Of a DNA stretch of 64,000 nt, positions 35,201-47,200 are shown one piece after another. The position numbers were made by a program, and so were the translations under genes. The notes under the pieces are model-generated. The model did no database searches. It was not told where the DNA came from and saw only the letters and a program-made list of their open reading frames with translations. Origin of the DNA: Trileptium ribeirensis. Lineage: Eukaryota; Nematoda; Enoplea; Enoplida; Thoracostomopsidae. Position 1 is the first letter of the stretch. Each line of letters starts with the position of its first letter. The stretch lies in the NCBI GenBank assembly GCA_030248225.1, contig JASANE010003760.1, forward strand, positions 1 to 64,000. The letters run 5' to 3'.

Positions 35201-38200
35201 TAACTAAATCCGAGTCCCTGTGTGAACTTACGTGTGCTGTACCGTTGATACCGTTCCCATTCTTGCTGTACACTAATATTATCGAATGTATGACCGCACT
35301 GTATTGATTTATAACCGAAGGTATAAGCGATTTGTTTGCCAATAGTTGATTCTTGAAAAATCTATTGTGTCCCTGTGTTCAGTGATGACATGTAGCGATA
35401 TGTATCAAAGGGATTTGCAATCGTCACCCCGGTCAATGATTTGCGTTAAGGCTTGACGGCGGAAAGGTCGCAAGTCTAGCGTAGATCGCTGACAATTTGA
35501 CATGTACGGCTGAATTGCGAAATTAGAGTACGAGAGTTCCAAAGGTTCAACGTCGACGAGAAGCGGGGACCACCTGCCCAACGTGGTAGTGGAAACGATC
35601 CGACGTTAAAAGTCTAGAGATTGTCGAACCCTAGTGGTGGCCACATTAGATATAAATAAAATTGTTGAAGATCACGCCCAACGATGTGCCCGATTGAAAC
35701 TTCCATTTGAGAACAGGATCGGGAATAGTGGTATGGTCTCCGTAGCCTGCGAGCTGGTTATGGAGCCAACCGCACTAGTGACCTCAAAGGTAGTGCCACG
35801 TAGACGACATGTGCAACCCATCCGCCACGATCCGAACACATCCCGTGAAGCGCTCCTGTAGCTTGCTAAGCTCCGTAGCTTCTTGGGTCTGGCCGAGAGA
35901 GATGGTACAGCACGATAGCTGATATCGTACGGGCACCGCGCTTGGAAGCAGGAGCGTCACGTTGTTACACATGCAACGATATAGTTACAAACATATATGT
36001 TGTAATGGCATGATAAACACGATCAAATGCAATCATAAGGCCCCAATTGACCTGGGGCATGGTTTCCATCAGGCTTAATCTAGGAGGATATTCTCCAGGC
36101 ATTTCCAGTTCCCAAATTGTATTTCAGGGGACCCCAGGTAAAAATCTGCTCTTGTGAAGAGGCCATAAACACAGCCCCGGGTTTTTTGGTCATCAGCAAA
36201 AACTCAGTGCTAGCAGTGGAAATTATATAACATAGACGTTAAAATAAACAACAGTAAGCAGCGGTGCTGATGCAGTGATGGCTTACGCATCAGAGATTTT
36301 GGTACAAGATAAGACATGTAGGTACTAGATATATACCCATCTAAAATTTTGTTACAATTCAAATAGAAATCCAAAAGACTAAATACTTTCGAATTTTAAA
36401 AATCAATTTCCAACAAAAACTACAATTTCAAAGACGATTCTCCTATATATGTCACTATGGCTCATCGTATTAGTTGCGTACAAAGCATACCGAATTTCTT
36501 TCGTTGTATTCAGCGATAACGAACACTTATACAGCGACACCCGGTTTTGCCACGTAGGCGAAGCGGAGTTGGTCCATTGGTGTCCTGATTCCGACACCGT
36601 TCAAGAAACCAAGGGTCACATCTCACCATGAAGTCTGGGAAAGACAGATCCAAGTCGACTCAAAGATATTCAAAATTGTTATATTTCGTTTTCAGAAATT
36701 CTAATCAGTTTGTTTATACAAATATACAGGTTGAAGAAGCTGAAAAACAATATTAGCTGCATAAAAACGGTAATTTGTCATAATTTTAGGTAAAATGCAA
36801 GGTTAACAGTAGCCAAGAGCCAAAAATCTCGCTGTCCTCCTGATCAAAGTTTTAAAGAATCGGTGTCTAAATAGCGCTGGAACGATGGGAATGGCATACC
36901 GAGGTTGTGCTGAGACAAATGGAAATTCGTTTTCCTGCCCCGCATTAAACCTCGAGGCATTTTGGTTTCCAGAGTTTGGTCCACTAGGCACTTTTCTAAA
37001 CGAATAAAAAGTCACCCAATTTTTATATCATTGGGAAACAATATGCGAATTGCGTTTGGGGGCTGAAAAAAATACTAATTATTCCCTGCGACGCTGTAAA
37101 TCAGTCGTTCGGTTTCACCATAGTAAACATTATTATTAAATATCAACTCTGAATCAGCTATCTATAGCAACTCCGTGTTTTCCAGTCCCCAGTTCTGTTG
37201 CGGGACCCCCAATTGTCATCTCGTGAAAACCGAAATTCTCCATCTCCCCACAAAAATGCTCCCTCAAGCCGAGTGAAGAACATTATGAATTATTTAATTT
37301 TATAGCCTTTAGTCAAAATAACATTATTTGTTATATTATTTAAATTGAACAAAATGTAATATATTATTGCGACAAAACTGATCGTAGAACGGTGAAATTT
37401 ACGAACAGTTATGGCAAGCAAAGATGTTTATGGCCAAGATAAGTATTAACGAAACAATTGAAAATATTTGAATACGTGGTCACTCAGAATATAGCTAGCT
37501 TGGCAGTCATAAATCTTCAACTAAATTACATAAATGCATGTTTGAAAACAACACCTAATCTTGAGTATACCTGCAGCAAATAACAAAGAACTACAGATTA
37601 CCATCGTTTAACTTACCTTTCCAGTCAAGCGGTATTGCCGGCACATACTCTGGAAATTCATAGGCGTTATGCTTGTTCCAGAACACCCATTCTTTCACAA
37701 ATACCCGTGTTGATAAGTCTGAAAACAAAATAAACTTCATATCATAATCGTAATTTTAAGCAGTGCTCTTTTGGTAATTCAATTTTTATATTCAGTATTA
37801 AACTAAACTAGTAGCCTGTCGTATTGAAATATGGTGAATTCTCTAAGTGTTGAATATGTAATTTGGAAAGACGTAAACAGGTATAATAGTGAGCATTAAA
37901 TTACAAAGTGAACCACCGAATATTACAATGTTGCTTGAATTGTTGCAAAATATCACCCGATTATTGCGCTCACAATGTGCAAGTATATAGAGAATTTACT
38001 CTGAAAAACGAGACCAAAACACCCATATACCTCGAGCAGTTGCAGAGATACCATTTTCGTTTTTTATAATTTGGTTCCCATGGCCCAATTGAAAACCCGC
38101 TGTAATACACCATTTGCAGCTATATAGATGTAACAGATCCTTACGGATCGTTACGAGGTGGATAATCCTGACCACAGCCTAATGGCCAACTTTTACCGAA

Positions 38201-41200
38201 AACTCATAATCTTGACCACACGATAATGGTCAACATTTACGAAAATCCTGACCACACCCCAATGGTCAACATTTTTTCGAACACAAATAATCCTGACCAC
38301 ACCCCAACGGTTAACTTTTTTCGAACAAAAAATAAATCTGACCACAGTGCAATGGTCAACATTTTTTCGACCACCAATAATTATGCCCACAGTATAATGG
38401 ACAACATTTTTCCGAGTACCAAAAATCCCATCCACAGTGTAATGGACAACATTTTTCCGACTACTAAAAATTCCGTCCACAGTGTAATGGTCAACTTTTA
38501 ATCGAGTTCCCCAATAATCATGACCACGTGTATAGTGGCCAACATTTCCGAATTCAGTCCCCAGAGTCTCCCCAACCCGGAATACCCGACGGGAATAGCC
38601 CAAAAGGGTACGGAACCCGCCGTCGCATTACAATACGTACAATTATGTAAGCAGACTCAATTAATCACAAGCAAATATGTAAACCGAGTTTCTCTATGTA
38701 CACCCGTCGACCATGAAAGCCCTGTTGTCACCTCATATATAGATCGCCTAACTGGCACAAACCCTGAACCACGATATATACGTAAACCAGTACGTGAAAC
38801 AACTCGCAAGATTAATACAGTTATGTAAGTACATAATTATGGTAAATCAGAAATTATCAGGTATATACGTAGATAATTGAGACAGAACCGAGATCAAGGT
38901 ATATACATACGTAATTGGAACAAGCTCAATAGCATCAGGTATATGTACGTAGGTAAACGGAATAATCAGATTCAGAGAGTCCCGCTGTGTAATTGACTCG
39001 CAATTTCGGTATTTCGGCCTGCACCGCCGACATTGTTTTTGATCAAGATGGGTATCGCTATTGCCATTTCAGGGATGGATAATCGTTAAGGGATTGTAAC
39101 CGTATATACAGACATTTGTATCCATCTATTGTGGTGCCACAAAGGCACGTTTTGATATGCGTATACATATTGGCATTTGCATGATTTTTACATCGTATCA
39201 TTGGCCATAAAGGCATCATTGATGTATGTACTTGAACTGCGTATCATGATCGTCATATCCGCTTTATTTTTGAAGGCCATAAAGGCACATGTTTGTTATA
39301 TATTACCATGATCATGTCATATCGTTGTGTACCGTTGAATCGATGTTGTCTATACATATTTTCAGATACAAACCGATTGGGACATAGGGTGTTAACCAGT
39401 TATATGTATATATATCCGTACATATCTATCGTACCATATTCATACCGTACCTTGTTATTGCACCAGGCCATAAAAGCGCCTGGATTTGACTATGATTTTA
39501 CGTACACTGTTTGTCATATCTTGCTGTACTTTTTGTAATTTTTAGGTTGAGAGTGTGATTGATATAATGTCACGCATTTGGGATAATTTCAGGAGGAAGT
39601 TAGGAAAATTTTACGCACGCAAACCGATGTTTCATAGGTGCAGAACGCGAGTATGGCGAGCCCTTGCCATACTCTATTTGCCGGGAATTTTAGGACGGTA
39701 CGACTCCCCCGTTAAAACCCCGAATCAGCAGGAATTACCCTACCCCGCGTGGTAGGACCGCAAAATTTAGTCTAACTCGTTATTTGAAATGATTGGCCGT
39801 GACGAGGACCCGTCACGACCGTCCTCACGAATGAGGACCATAAAAATGGGGCTGTTCGCTCGAAAGCGCACATCAATTGAGAGAGTTCCCTGAAATTATT
39901 AAGTGAAACTGCCCATTATCAAGTTTACCAGTGTTGGAGTTTCAGAAGCACACTGGTAATTGGCAAAGATAAATGAAATATCGACTACCAGCGTTCAATC
40001 TCGCTGGTTAAGATAAGAAACAAAAGTTGAAGATTTAGGAAAGCTTGGTGTCAAAAGTATCGGCTCCGGTCCATAACACCGGAACCGTTGGGAATTCGAA
40101 AATTTTGTACTCAACCTTTCTTGTAGATAATTTCACGGTCTTTCTAATGAGACCGGTTTCGTGGAGATCCGACCCGGATCCACGGACTTATGAGGGAATG
40201 TGTAGGTACATAAATTGATAAAATACAATTATTTAAATAACTCCACGAATGTTGGTCACAGAACTATATACGCGGTATCATTGTAATCCCCAGAACCGAG
40301 GCTTTAATTTGAGCCCGGACGGGTCCCGCTGCGCCCGCCTTTAGGTACCCCATATGAAGATTTCAAAATAACGCCCCGACAGGCGTGTTACCCCTCATTG
40401 GATTCCCCGTGCCCAGACTAACCCAAAAATATATAAAACTCCCCAGAAAAGTGTACCCCGAACCTAGGGGAACCGTTTAAAACACCCTCATTTTGAAAAA
40501 TTTGACATGGACCCTCCCCCAAGAGCTTATTTTCCCCCCTGTAGACCGAATACGGTCCTGTTACATATTAAATTAACCGGACGGACATACTGAGTCCGAA
40601 TCCGAACTTTATTTGGCACTTTGGCCCTCGCCGAGGGATCTTTGCCCTCTTTTCACCTCCTTTTTCTCTGCCCGTGTTTCTGTTCTCCTTTTGTTTACAT
40701 TAGCTGCGTCGTCGTTTTTAGAATTCAATGTAGTTAATGTAGTCTTCATCAAACAACTAATGAAATTGACATCAAAGTATTGGTATAAAATTTGCCCACT
40801 GTTTAATATTAAGGTTGTACATCAACGCCGTTTATAGCTGTTAAATATTTTAAAGTGTGCCGATCTAGAGTTAGTTTCAATGCAAGCACGTGTGGCTTTG
40901 GTATGGAGTTAATATAATGGTCACTGTTAGCTGAGTATTAAGGCTGGACGCACACTGCTTAAGTCAACAATGATGCGCTGGTACTATCAAATTAATATTA
41001 GATTTATATAAATATCGCATATGTGTACACAGTTTCCATCTTACTCGAAGTTCTTATCAGCAGCTGCAGAAGAACGTATATAGCTGGGGCAAAATTTGGA
41101 GTCAGTTTTATACTGGAAGTAATGGTTTTGTGTACTTTTATACGAAAGTTAACGCTTTGTGACTAGCTTAATTCAACCGCTTGAACCACTGGGCTTAAAC

Positions 41201-44200
41201 CGTTTGTTTGAAGTTACCGATTTAATATAGAGTGTTAGTATAATTTTCGAAGTTTTCAGCAACTTCTATATAGATTTTATATAAACTTAATATAAACAAA
41301 GTCGTAAATTAAGTTTAGTTTCATAAGATTTTGACAGAAATTCGGCCCCAAAGAATGATCGGAATGTGGCCGATAAGACTATTTATTTAATTCGGTCACA
41401 TTAGATCAGGAAATCGAACAAAAGTGCTGAATAAGCACTTTAACCGATCAACAAATTTAAAATTTCAAATTTTTGAAATTTGGTATAAAAGCAGAAGCGC
41501 AAGAGAACGACAGAGTTCAGTCCCACTTCGACAGCGCAGAGTTCGGTCGTTTTGCAGACCGGCTCTGGCGCTCCTTATTTCGCGTCGTTTAAAGTTTTAC
41601 TCAGTTTTTCGTGTATTCGTGGCTTTCTCGTTTTGGTCGTGTGGATGGACGGGCGATGGACGACGACGTAGAGGAATCGACTCTGTAAGTATGGGCAGGG
41701 AGGTTTAGCTTAGGAACGTAGTGCCCGTGGGGGCTAGTTAGGTTGAGTTTGTAGAAGTAACGGAACTATGAGAAGCGAGAGTGTTTGTCAATTAGAAATA
41801 ATGCTAAGCCTCCTTGGACTCCCTGCCCATACTTGGTTTTACATGATAGGCCTGCCCGCCCTAGCTCGCCCCGCCGACTCGTAGCCGTGTTTAGGAAGCC
41901 GTCTGATTCAATGGAAAAGTCGAAGTCGCACTGGACCTCCCTCGGTCAATGAGTTAGGGTACAAACAAACGCGACACTCGCGTCAAGATTCCATTTTACA
42001 TGATTCCCTGAGCTGAGTTAGGATTTAGAAATATGTTCTCTGAGCCGACCGAGGTTAAACAAAACAATTCTGGTTGAAAATTAGTTAGTGAACTCCGAAT
42101 TGTCCATGGTCATGCAGAGTTACTTGGCATTGTCCGAAATTTGTGTTTAAGATTTTATGTGTTTTCGATTTCTTTGGACGCTGATCCGTCCATCTGTTTT
42201 GACACTTTGCTAATAAGGAATCGCCCGCGTTTGTGGGTTAATTTACCTTAGGAATTCAATCAAAGTTGCGATAATAATTCAGTATTGATGTAAGCCTCAT
42301 CCGTACGCGGAAAAGTTGTACTAAATCACAAGCAAACAGGCTGAGTTAGCGCCCTGAGAGCGAGACACCTCGCCATTGTAGGAAATTTGACATATCTCGA
42401 GAATTTCCCCAGTACAGCGGTCGAGATTTTACTCGGATCTCTAGGAGGATCAGAGCTATCGATTTAGCACCTAAAACGTTCAAATATCACGTCGGGATTA
42501 TAAACCCGATGGCCTTGAAAAGGCCTAACCCCAACAAAATGTAAAATTAAGATTAAAATCGAAATATTTCAAGTTTTCCTCTAGGAATTTTGCTGAAACC
42601 TTGTCAGTTTCTTCGTGATAATGTCTATCCGTAAATAGGATTCTAAAACTCGTCGATTTCGCCTTAGAAATATAAACCCGACGGCCTCCAAGTGGCCTAA
42701 CGCCACTAAAACTGTAGGTTCCTGATGGAAATTAAAATATCTCAAGATTCTCTCCAGGAATCTTGGTGAAAGTCTCGCAGTTTCTTCGTAGGCATGTTTA
42801 CTTTCGAATCCAATCACAAGATGCAACTTCGTTATGTTAGAATTATAAACCCGATGGCCCGATAGTGGTCCGCTTTTGCCCGAACTTTACACATTAATAA
42901 CTTGACATCCGTTCCAGGAATTTTAACGATTTTTCTCGTATACATAGAGGCCCGCTAGGCCTTTCATTTAAGCTATTGAGCCCGGCAAAGCCGTGGCCCG
43001 TTCAAAAGTTATAAGCCATTTAAATCCGACCCGCACGACCGTTGCTCGGATTGCAGTTCATATTTCAAACTCAGACTGTTTTCGCAAGTCTGTTTCGGTC
43101 TTGTTTTTACACGTCTTTTAGCTGAGGAAAGGGAAATATTAATTTCCCCAGCCTTGATAAGTTACCTTACCAACGAAAATACTTTAAAACTCAAGGTTAT
43201 CGAAGTCGCCAAATGCGACGCCGAATCGATCGGGCATTGGCCCGACGGACCCTTTTTGTGAGGACCGCTGACCCGGTCCTAGGAAATCGATAAGTAAGGT
43301 CAAGCCCAGCCACCGTACGAAGTCTAGTGGAGAAAGGCTGGCAGAATACAAAGTTATTAGGGTTTCAAAAGTCTCCCTCCAACCAATCGAATTGTGCTCA
43401 AAATCTAGCCCGAAAATTGTGCACCAAACTATTTAAGGAGACAAATCGAGTAGGATTAAGCCAGAAACTTGGCTACGGTTGTCCTAACAACCGGGGCCTC
43501 CGTATACTGCGTCGCTTCGTCGAGCAGAAATTACACGAAACGTCAGTCAAATTTTAGTACCAAATATAGCTCACGTGCGATCGTTTTTAAGTCAAAATAA
43601 CGCAGGTTTTCGTATCATGCGGGTAAGGATGATGGTTTCCGATGCCTTACCGCTACCATTACTCGTTTCGGTTGAGATTATAGGTACCACCCGCATGGTG
43701 AATTTGAACAATGCTTTGAATTAGGAAAAGCTCAAAATTCAGTCCCAAGCTCAATCTACCGGGACCCCTTAAGCTGTTCGAAAGGCAAGCCCGCCTAATC
43801 GTTCCTTTTCTCTGCTGTTGCCACTTGAGTTGGTGTATTCGAAGTATCTGTTTTCGTAATGTCCTGGATAAAAAGCCGAGTATAATTATGGTCTCAAGGT
43901 TGCAGAGTAATCGCATAGGAAATAAATATCAAAGGTAGTCAGCCTATTTAAAAGTTCTCCTACAAATTTTATAAGGTCACTCTAAACTAGAGTTGCAGCC
44001 GGGTCCGGGTATTCCGGGTATTTTTCGAAGAAAAATCCGGGTCCGGGTCCGGGTATTCCGGGTATTTTTCGAAGAAAAATCCGGGTCCGGGTCCGGGTAT
44101 TTTTCGAAGAAAAATCCGGGTCCGGGTCCGGGTATTTACCTCCAACAAATTCCGGGTCCGGGTATTCTTCCAAAGAAAATTCCGGGTCCGGGTCCGGGAA

Positions 44201-47200
44201 TTGTAAAAATACCCGGACCAAAGTTCAACAGTGTTGCTGTTGCCATATATACGCAATGAGCAAGGGCGTTGGATCATGTAAAGCGTTGAAATGAAACAGC
44301 ATTCGTTTCTTGATATTGCGTTTATACCTGATCGCGTTCGTTAGCGTGTAGCAATAATTGCGTTCTTTTGTGCAAAAAGCTAAGGTCAAAAATAAGGTGG
44401 TTAGGGCTGGCAATCGACTCCGAATGTTTTGTACCTAAGTACTATATATACGACGTATAGCACGAGAGAAAACAACGCATGGTTTAGAAACCGAGACTGA
44501 AAAACCTTGTGACAGTTCGTACGTTGTTAACGCCTTGCAAAGATATGTAAACAAGCGAGTATATTTCTATTTTAGAAGCGAGCCTAGGAATTTCAGTATT
44601 CTCGCCTCTAGTAGGTGCGCATCTTCTCCATTGTTTCGACATTATGGCCCTGGCTATTTTACCCCCTTACAATTTTTATTCTCTCGTCAACTTCTGGGTA
44701 TTCCGGGTATTTTTGTTTCAAAATTCCGGGTCCGGGTATTTGCCTCCAACAAATTCCGGGTCCGGGTATTTCTTTCCAAAAATTCCGGGTCCGGGTATTT
44801 CTTTCCAAAAATTCCGGGTCCGGGTCCGGGTATTTCTTTCCAAAAATTCCGGGTCCGGGTCCGGGTATTAATTTTTAACTTTTGCAACTCTACTCTAAAC
44901 ACGTATGTATGTATGCGAATAGGAAAGAAAACTTTGTATCTCAGCACTGTCGCACCCTAGAATTTAGGAGTCGTACCGAGGAATATTTCATACGTTTGTC
45001 ATGGTATCTTTAAACATTGTTGTATCCATTGTTGTATTACGTTGTCATAGGTTAACCGCATCGCTACTAACTGCGAAAATAAGTAACCGATCATCATGTA
45101 CCATAGTTTTGTGATTTGCATGAGCAAGATGAAGTCTCGCAAACGTCCCGTTGCACGCTCACCCCGCATATCCCGCCTCGTTCCGCCTTTCGCTTGCCTG
45201 AACCTATCTTTGTGTCGGAGTACCCAATTCTGTTAGCAAGCATAGTACCGAGCCAATAGTTAGTTCGATGGCGCCTTTATTATGTCGATAACTAACCGTA
45301 GTCCCCACCGGTACTGATTTTATTTTGATCCACTGTTGTTTTTCATGAGTAAGGTAAGCACAGCTGTCATGAGATAAGGCTTCACAGTATATGTCGTGAT
45401 TTGACTCAGCTGTGAGAGTTCATTGAAAAAGGCGATGACTCCGCAACCCTTCCCCGTTGAAGCTCTGCTCGTTTTGTACTAGCGTGCCATAATTGTGACA
45501 TAACGCTATTGTATCTGCCAGTACAGTATGTATCTGTCAATGTACCCATAAGTTTTGTGCAACTCATCAATAAAAGCTCACTGAAAACCCGCATTGTACA
45601 AGTGTTTTGTTGACCCGTAGTAGCGATAGGAATTGAAGGGGTTTGAAATCCGTCACCCCAAATCGACGACCCACGTTCAGGTTTGACACGCGCATTGAAG
45701 AAGCAAACCTCAGCGTGTCTCGCCGATTACAAATACGTTCGTTTATTATTGTTGTTGTATAGGTACGACTGGTGCGACTCACATGCCAAAATTGTAAACT
45801 CACGCTGAGCACCCAAACTAGGAAATTTAGATACGCGCGGATCCGACGTTAAACGTCTAGGGATTTGTCGGACCCTAGTGGGGGCCACTGGCTAAAACAG
45901 AACTAAATAAATTCCCCAATTATAGGAAGTAAACATCAATCTTATACTTCCCGGGTTGGACGTGGATAGAATAGTGGTACGGTCTCTTTGGCCTGTGAGC
46001 AGGTGACGGAGCCGACCTCCCTGGGGACCTCAAAGGTAGTACCTCGTAGACTACGTGCGTAACCCGTCCGGCAGGATCAGAACACATCCTGTGAAGCGCT
46101 CCTGCGGCTTGCTAAGCTCCGTCATTTCTTGGGCCTGACTCGCGTGGGAAAAGACATTCGCGCAATTGAAACCTATCAGGTCCGCCCTTGAAGTCACGAT
46201 AGCCGGGGTCGTATGGGCATTGCGTCTGGGAAGTGCGCAGTGCAGCAGCGTCACGTCGATTTTATTACATAGAGGATGTATTGCTCTACGAAATGAGACC
46301 AAAACACCCGTATACCTCGTGCGGCTGTAGATATATTATCATTTTCGTGTATTTTAGAACTTATGAACCCATTTGAAACCCTACATCCAAAGAGAAAACA
46401 TACCGCAGTTGATTTAAACAACTGAGAAACTTTTTTACTAATATCCTATTCTGAAATCAAAAATTCAATTAAACCGAAGTATAAAATGGCAGAAAAGGCG
46501 CATAACCTCGAGCTGTTTTGGATCGTTTCGGAAGCTATTTCGTAGCTACTTTTTACTGTTTTTAGTTAAAAAACAACAAATTTTTAGGTTGAAGACCCGG
46601 TGGAACCGGCAGTTCACCCATTTCATACCGCCTGGCAAATGGAGCTCTACCTGGTTCCGAACCAGAGAGAATCCGGTTCGTACCCACTGGAAAAAATTTT
46701 TAGCGACTGAAGAAGCCAGACTACGTCAATGATTTTACAATTCAGCAGGCAGGAACCATAGTTTTCCTAAAATCGTTAGCCTAAAATCATTCAATAATAA
46801 AGTCAGGCCGACCTAAAAGCATACAATTTGAAACCATTAAATAGTTATTACTACACATTGGAGTAAAATACATATAAACAGTTCAACACATTGATGTTTG
46901 ATATTTAAGCAAACCAAACGCTAAAAAATTCTTATGTAGGAAAGGAATTGAAACAAGTTGAATTACATGATTCGATAATAGACCTAAGGTAAATGAAAAC
47001 AGAACGCTTCAATATGTTACCGGCATCACTTACCCGACGGATACTTTCCTGGCTCTTGACTACTGACACCCGATGTTCCAGTTGAGTCCGTTGCCTTGCC
47101 TTCACGTTGTTGCCGCAACAAAAAATTTTTATGATTTAGGTTAAAAAGAATTGCGTAAACAGCTTGTCGAATTGGTCTAAATATCAGCCAACCAGGCGGG

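Larger units (their letters stand above)
29475..37616. other. FAM120 intron, 8.1 kb, rich in mobile elements
   Basis: Contains a 32-bp tandem duplication, a Penelope-like element, a possible LTR edge near 33440, and a 5' piece of an A-family element. The stretches 29960-31200 and 36000-37600 show nothing else I can support. Confidence 0.55.
38129..46269 (-). mobile_element. Large TGTAA...TTACA element, copy B (8,141 bp) with 4-bp target duplication TAGA
   Basis: The left edge on the plus strand reads TGTAACAGATCC and the right edge ATTTTATTACA. TAGA lies outside both (38125-38128 and 46270-46273). Read on the minus strand it has the same block order as copy A. It lies within the FAM120 intron between the exons at 37617 and 47034. 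It carries a 45-bp minisatellite near its 3' end, 172-bp tandem units, a plus-strand promoter-like site, and a nested 905-bp hAT-like element. No element-encoded protein was recognised. Confidence 0.78.

Noticed and set aside
38193..38603. 136-residue minus-strand and 91-residue plus-strand repetitive frames
   Set aside because: Both come from the 45-bp minisatellite, whose period keeps every frame open; no start context or domain.
41424..41708. 94-residue frame covering the promoter-like site
   Set aside because: It runs through the TATA box and leader; the short frame from 41656 to the donor is the more sensible reading.
43982..44960. Several overlapping Gly/Pro/Arg-rich frames on both strands
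   Set aside because: Translations of the CCGGGT arrays of a non-coding element.
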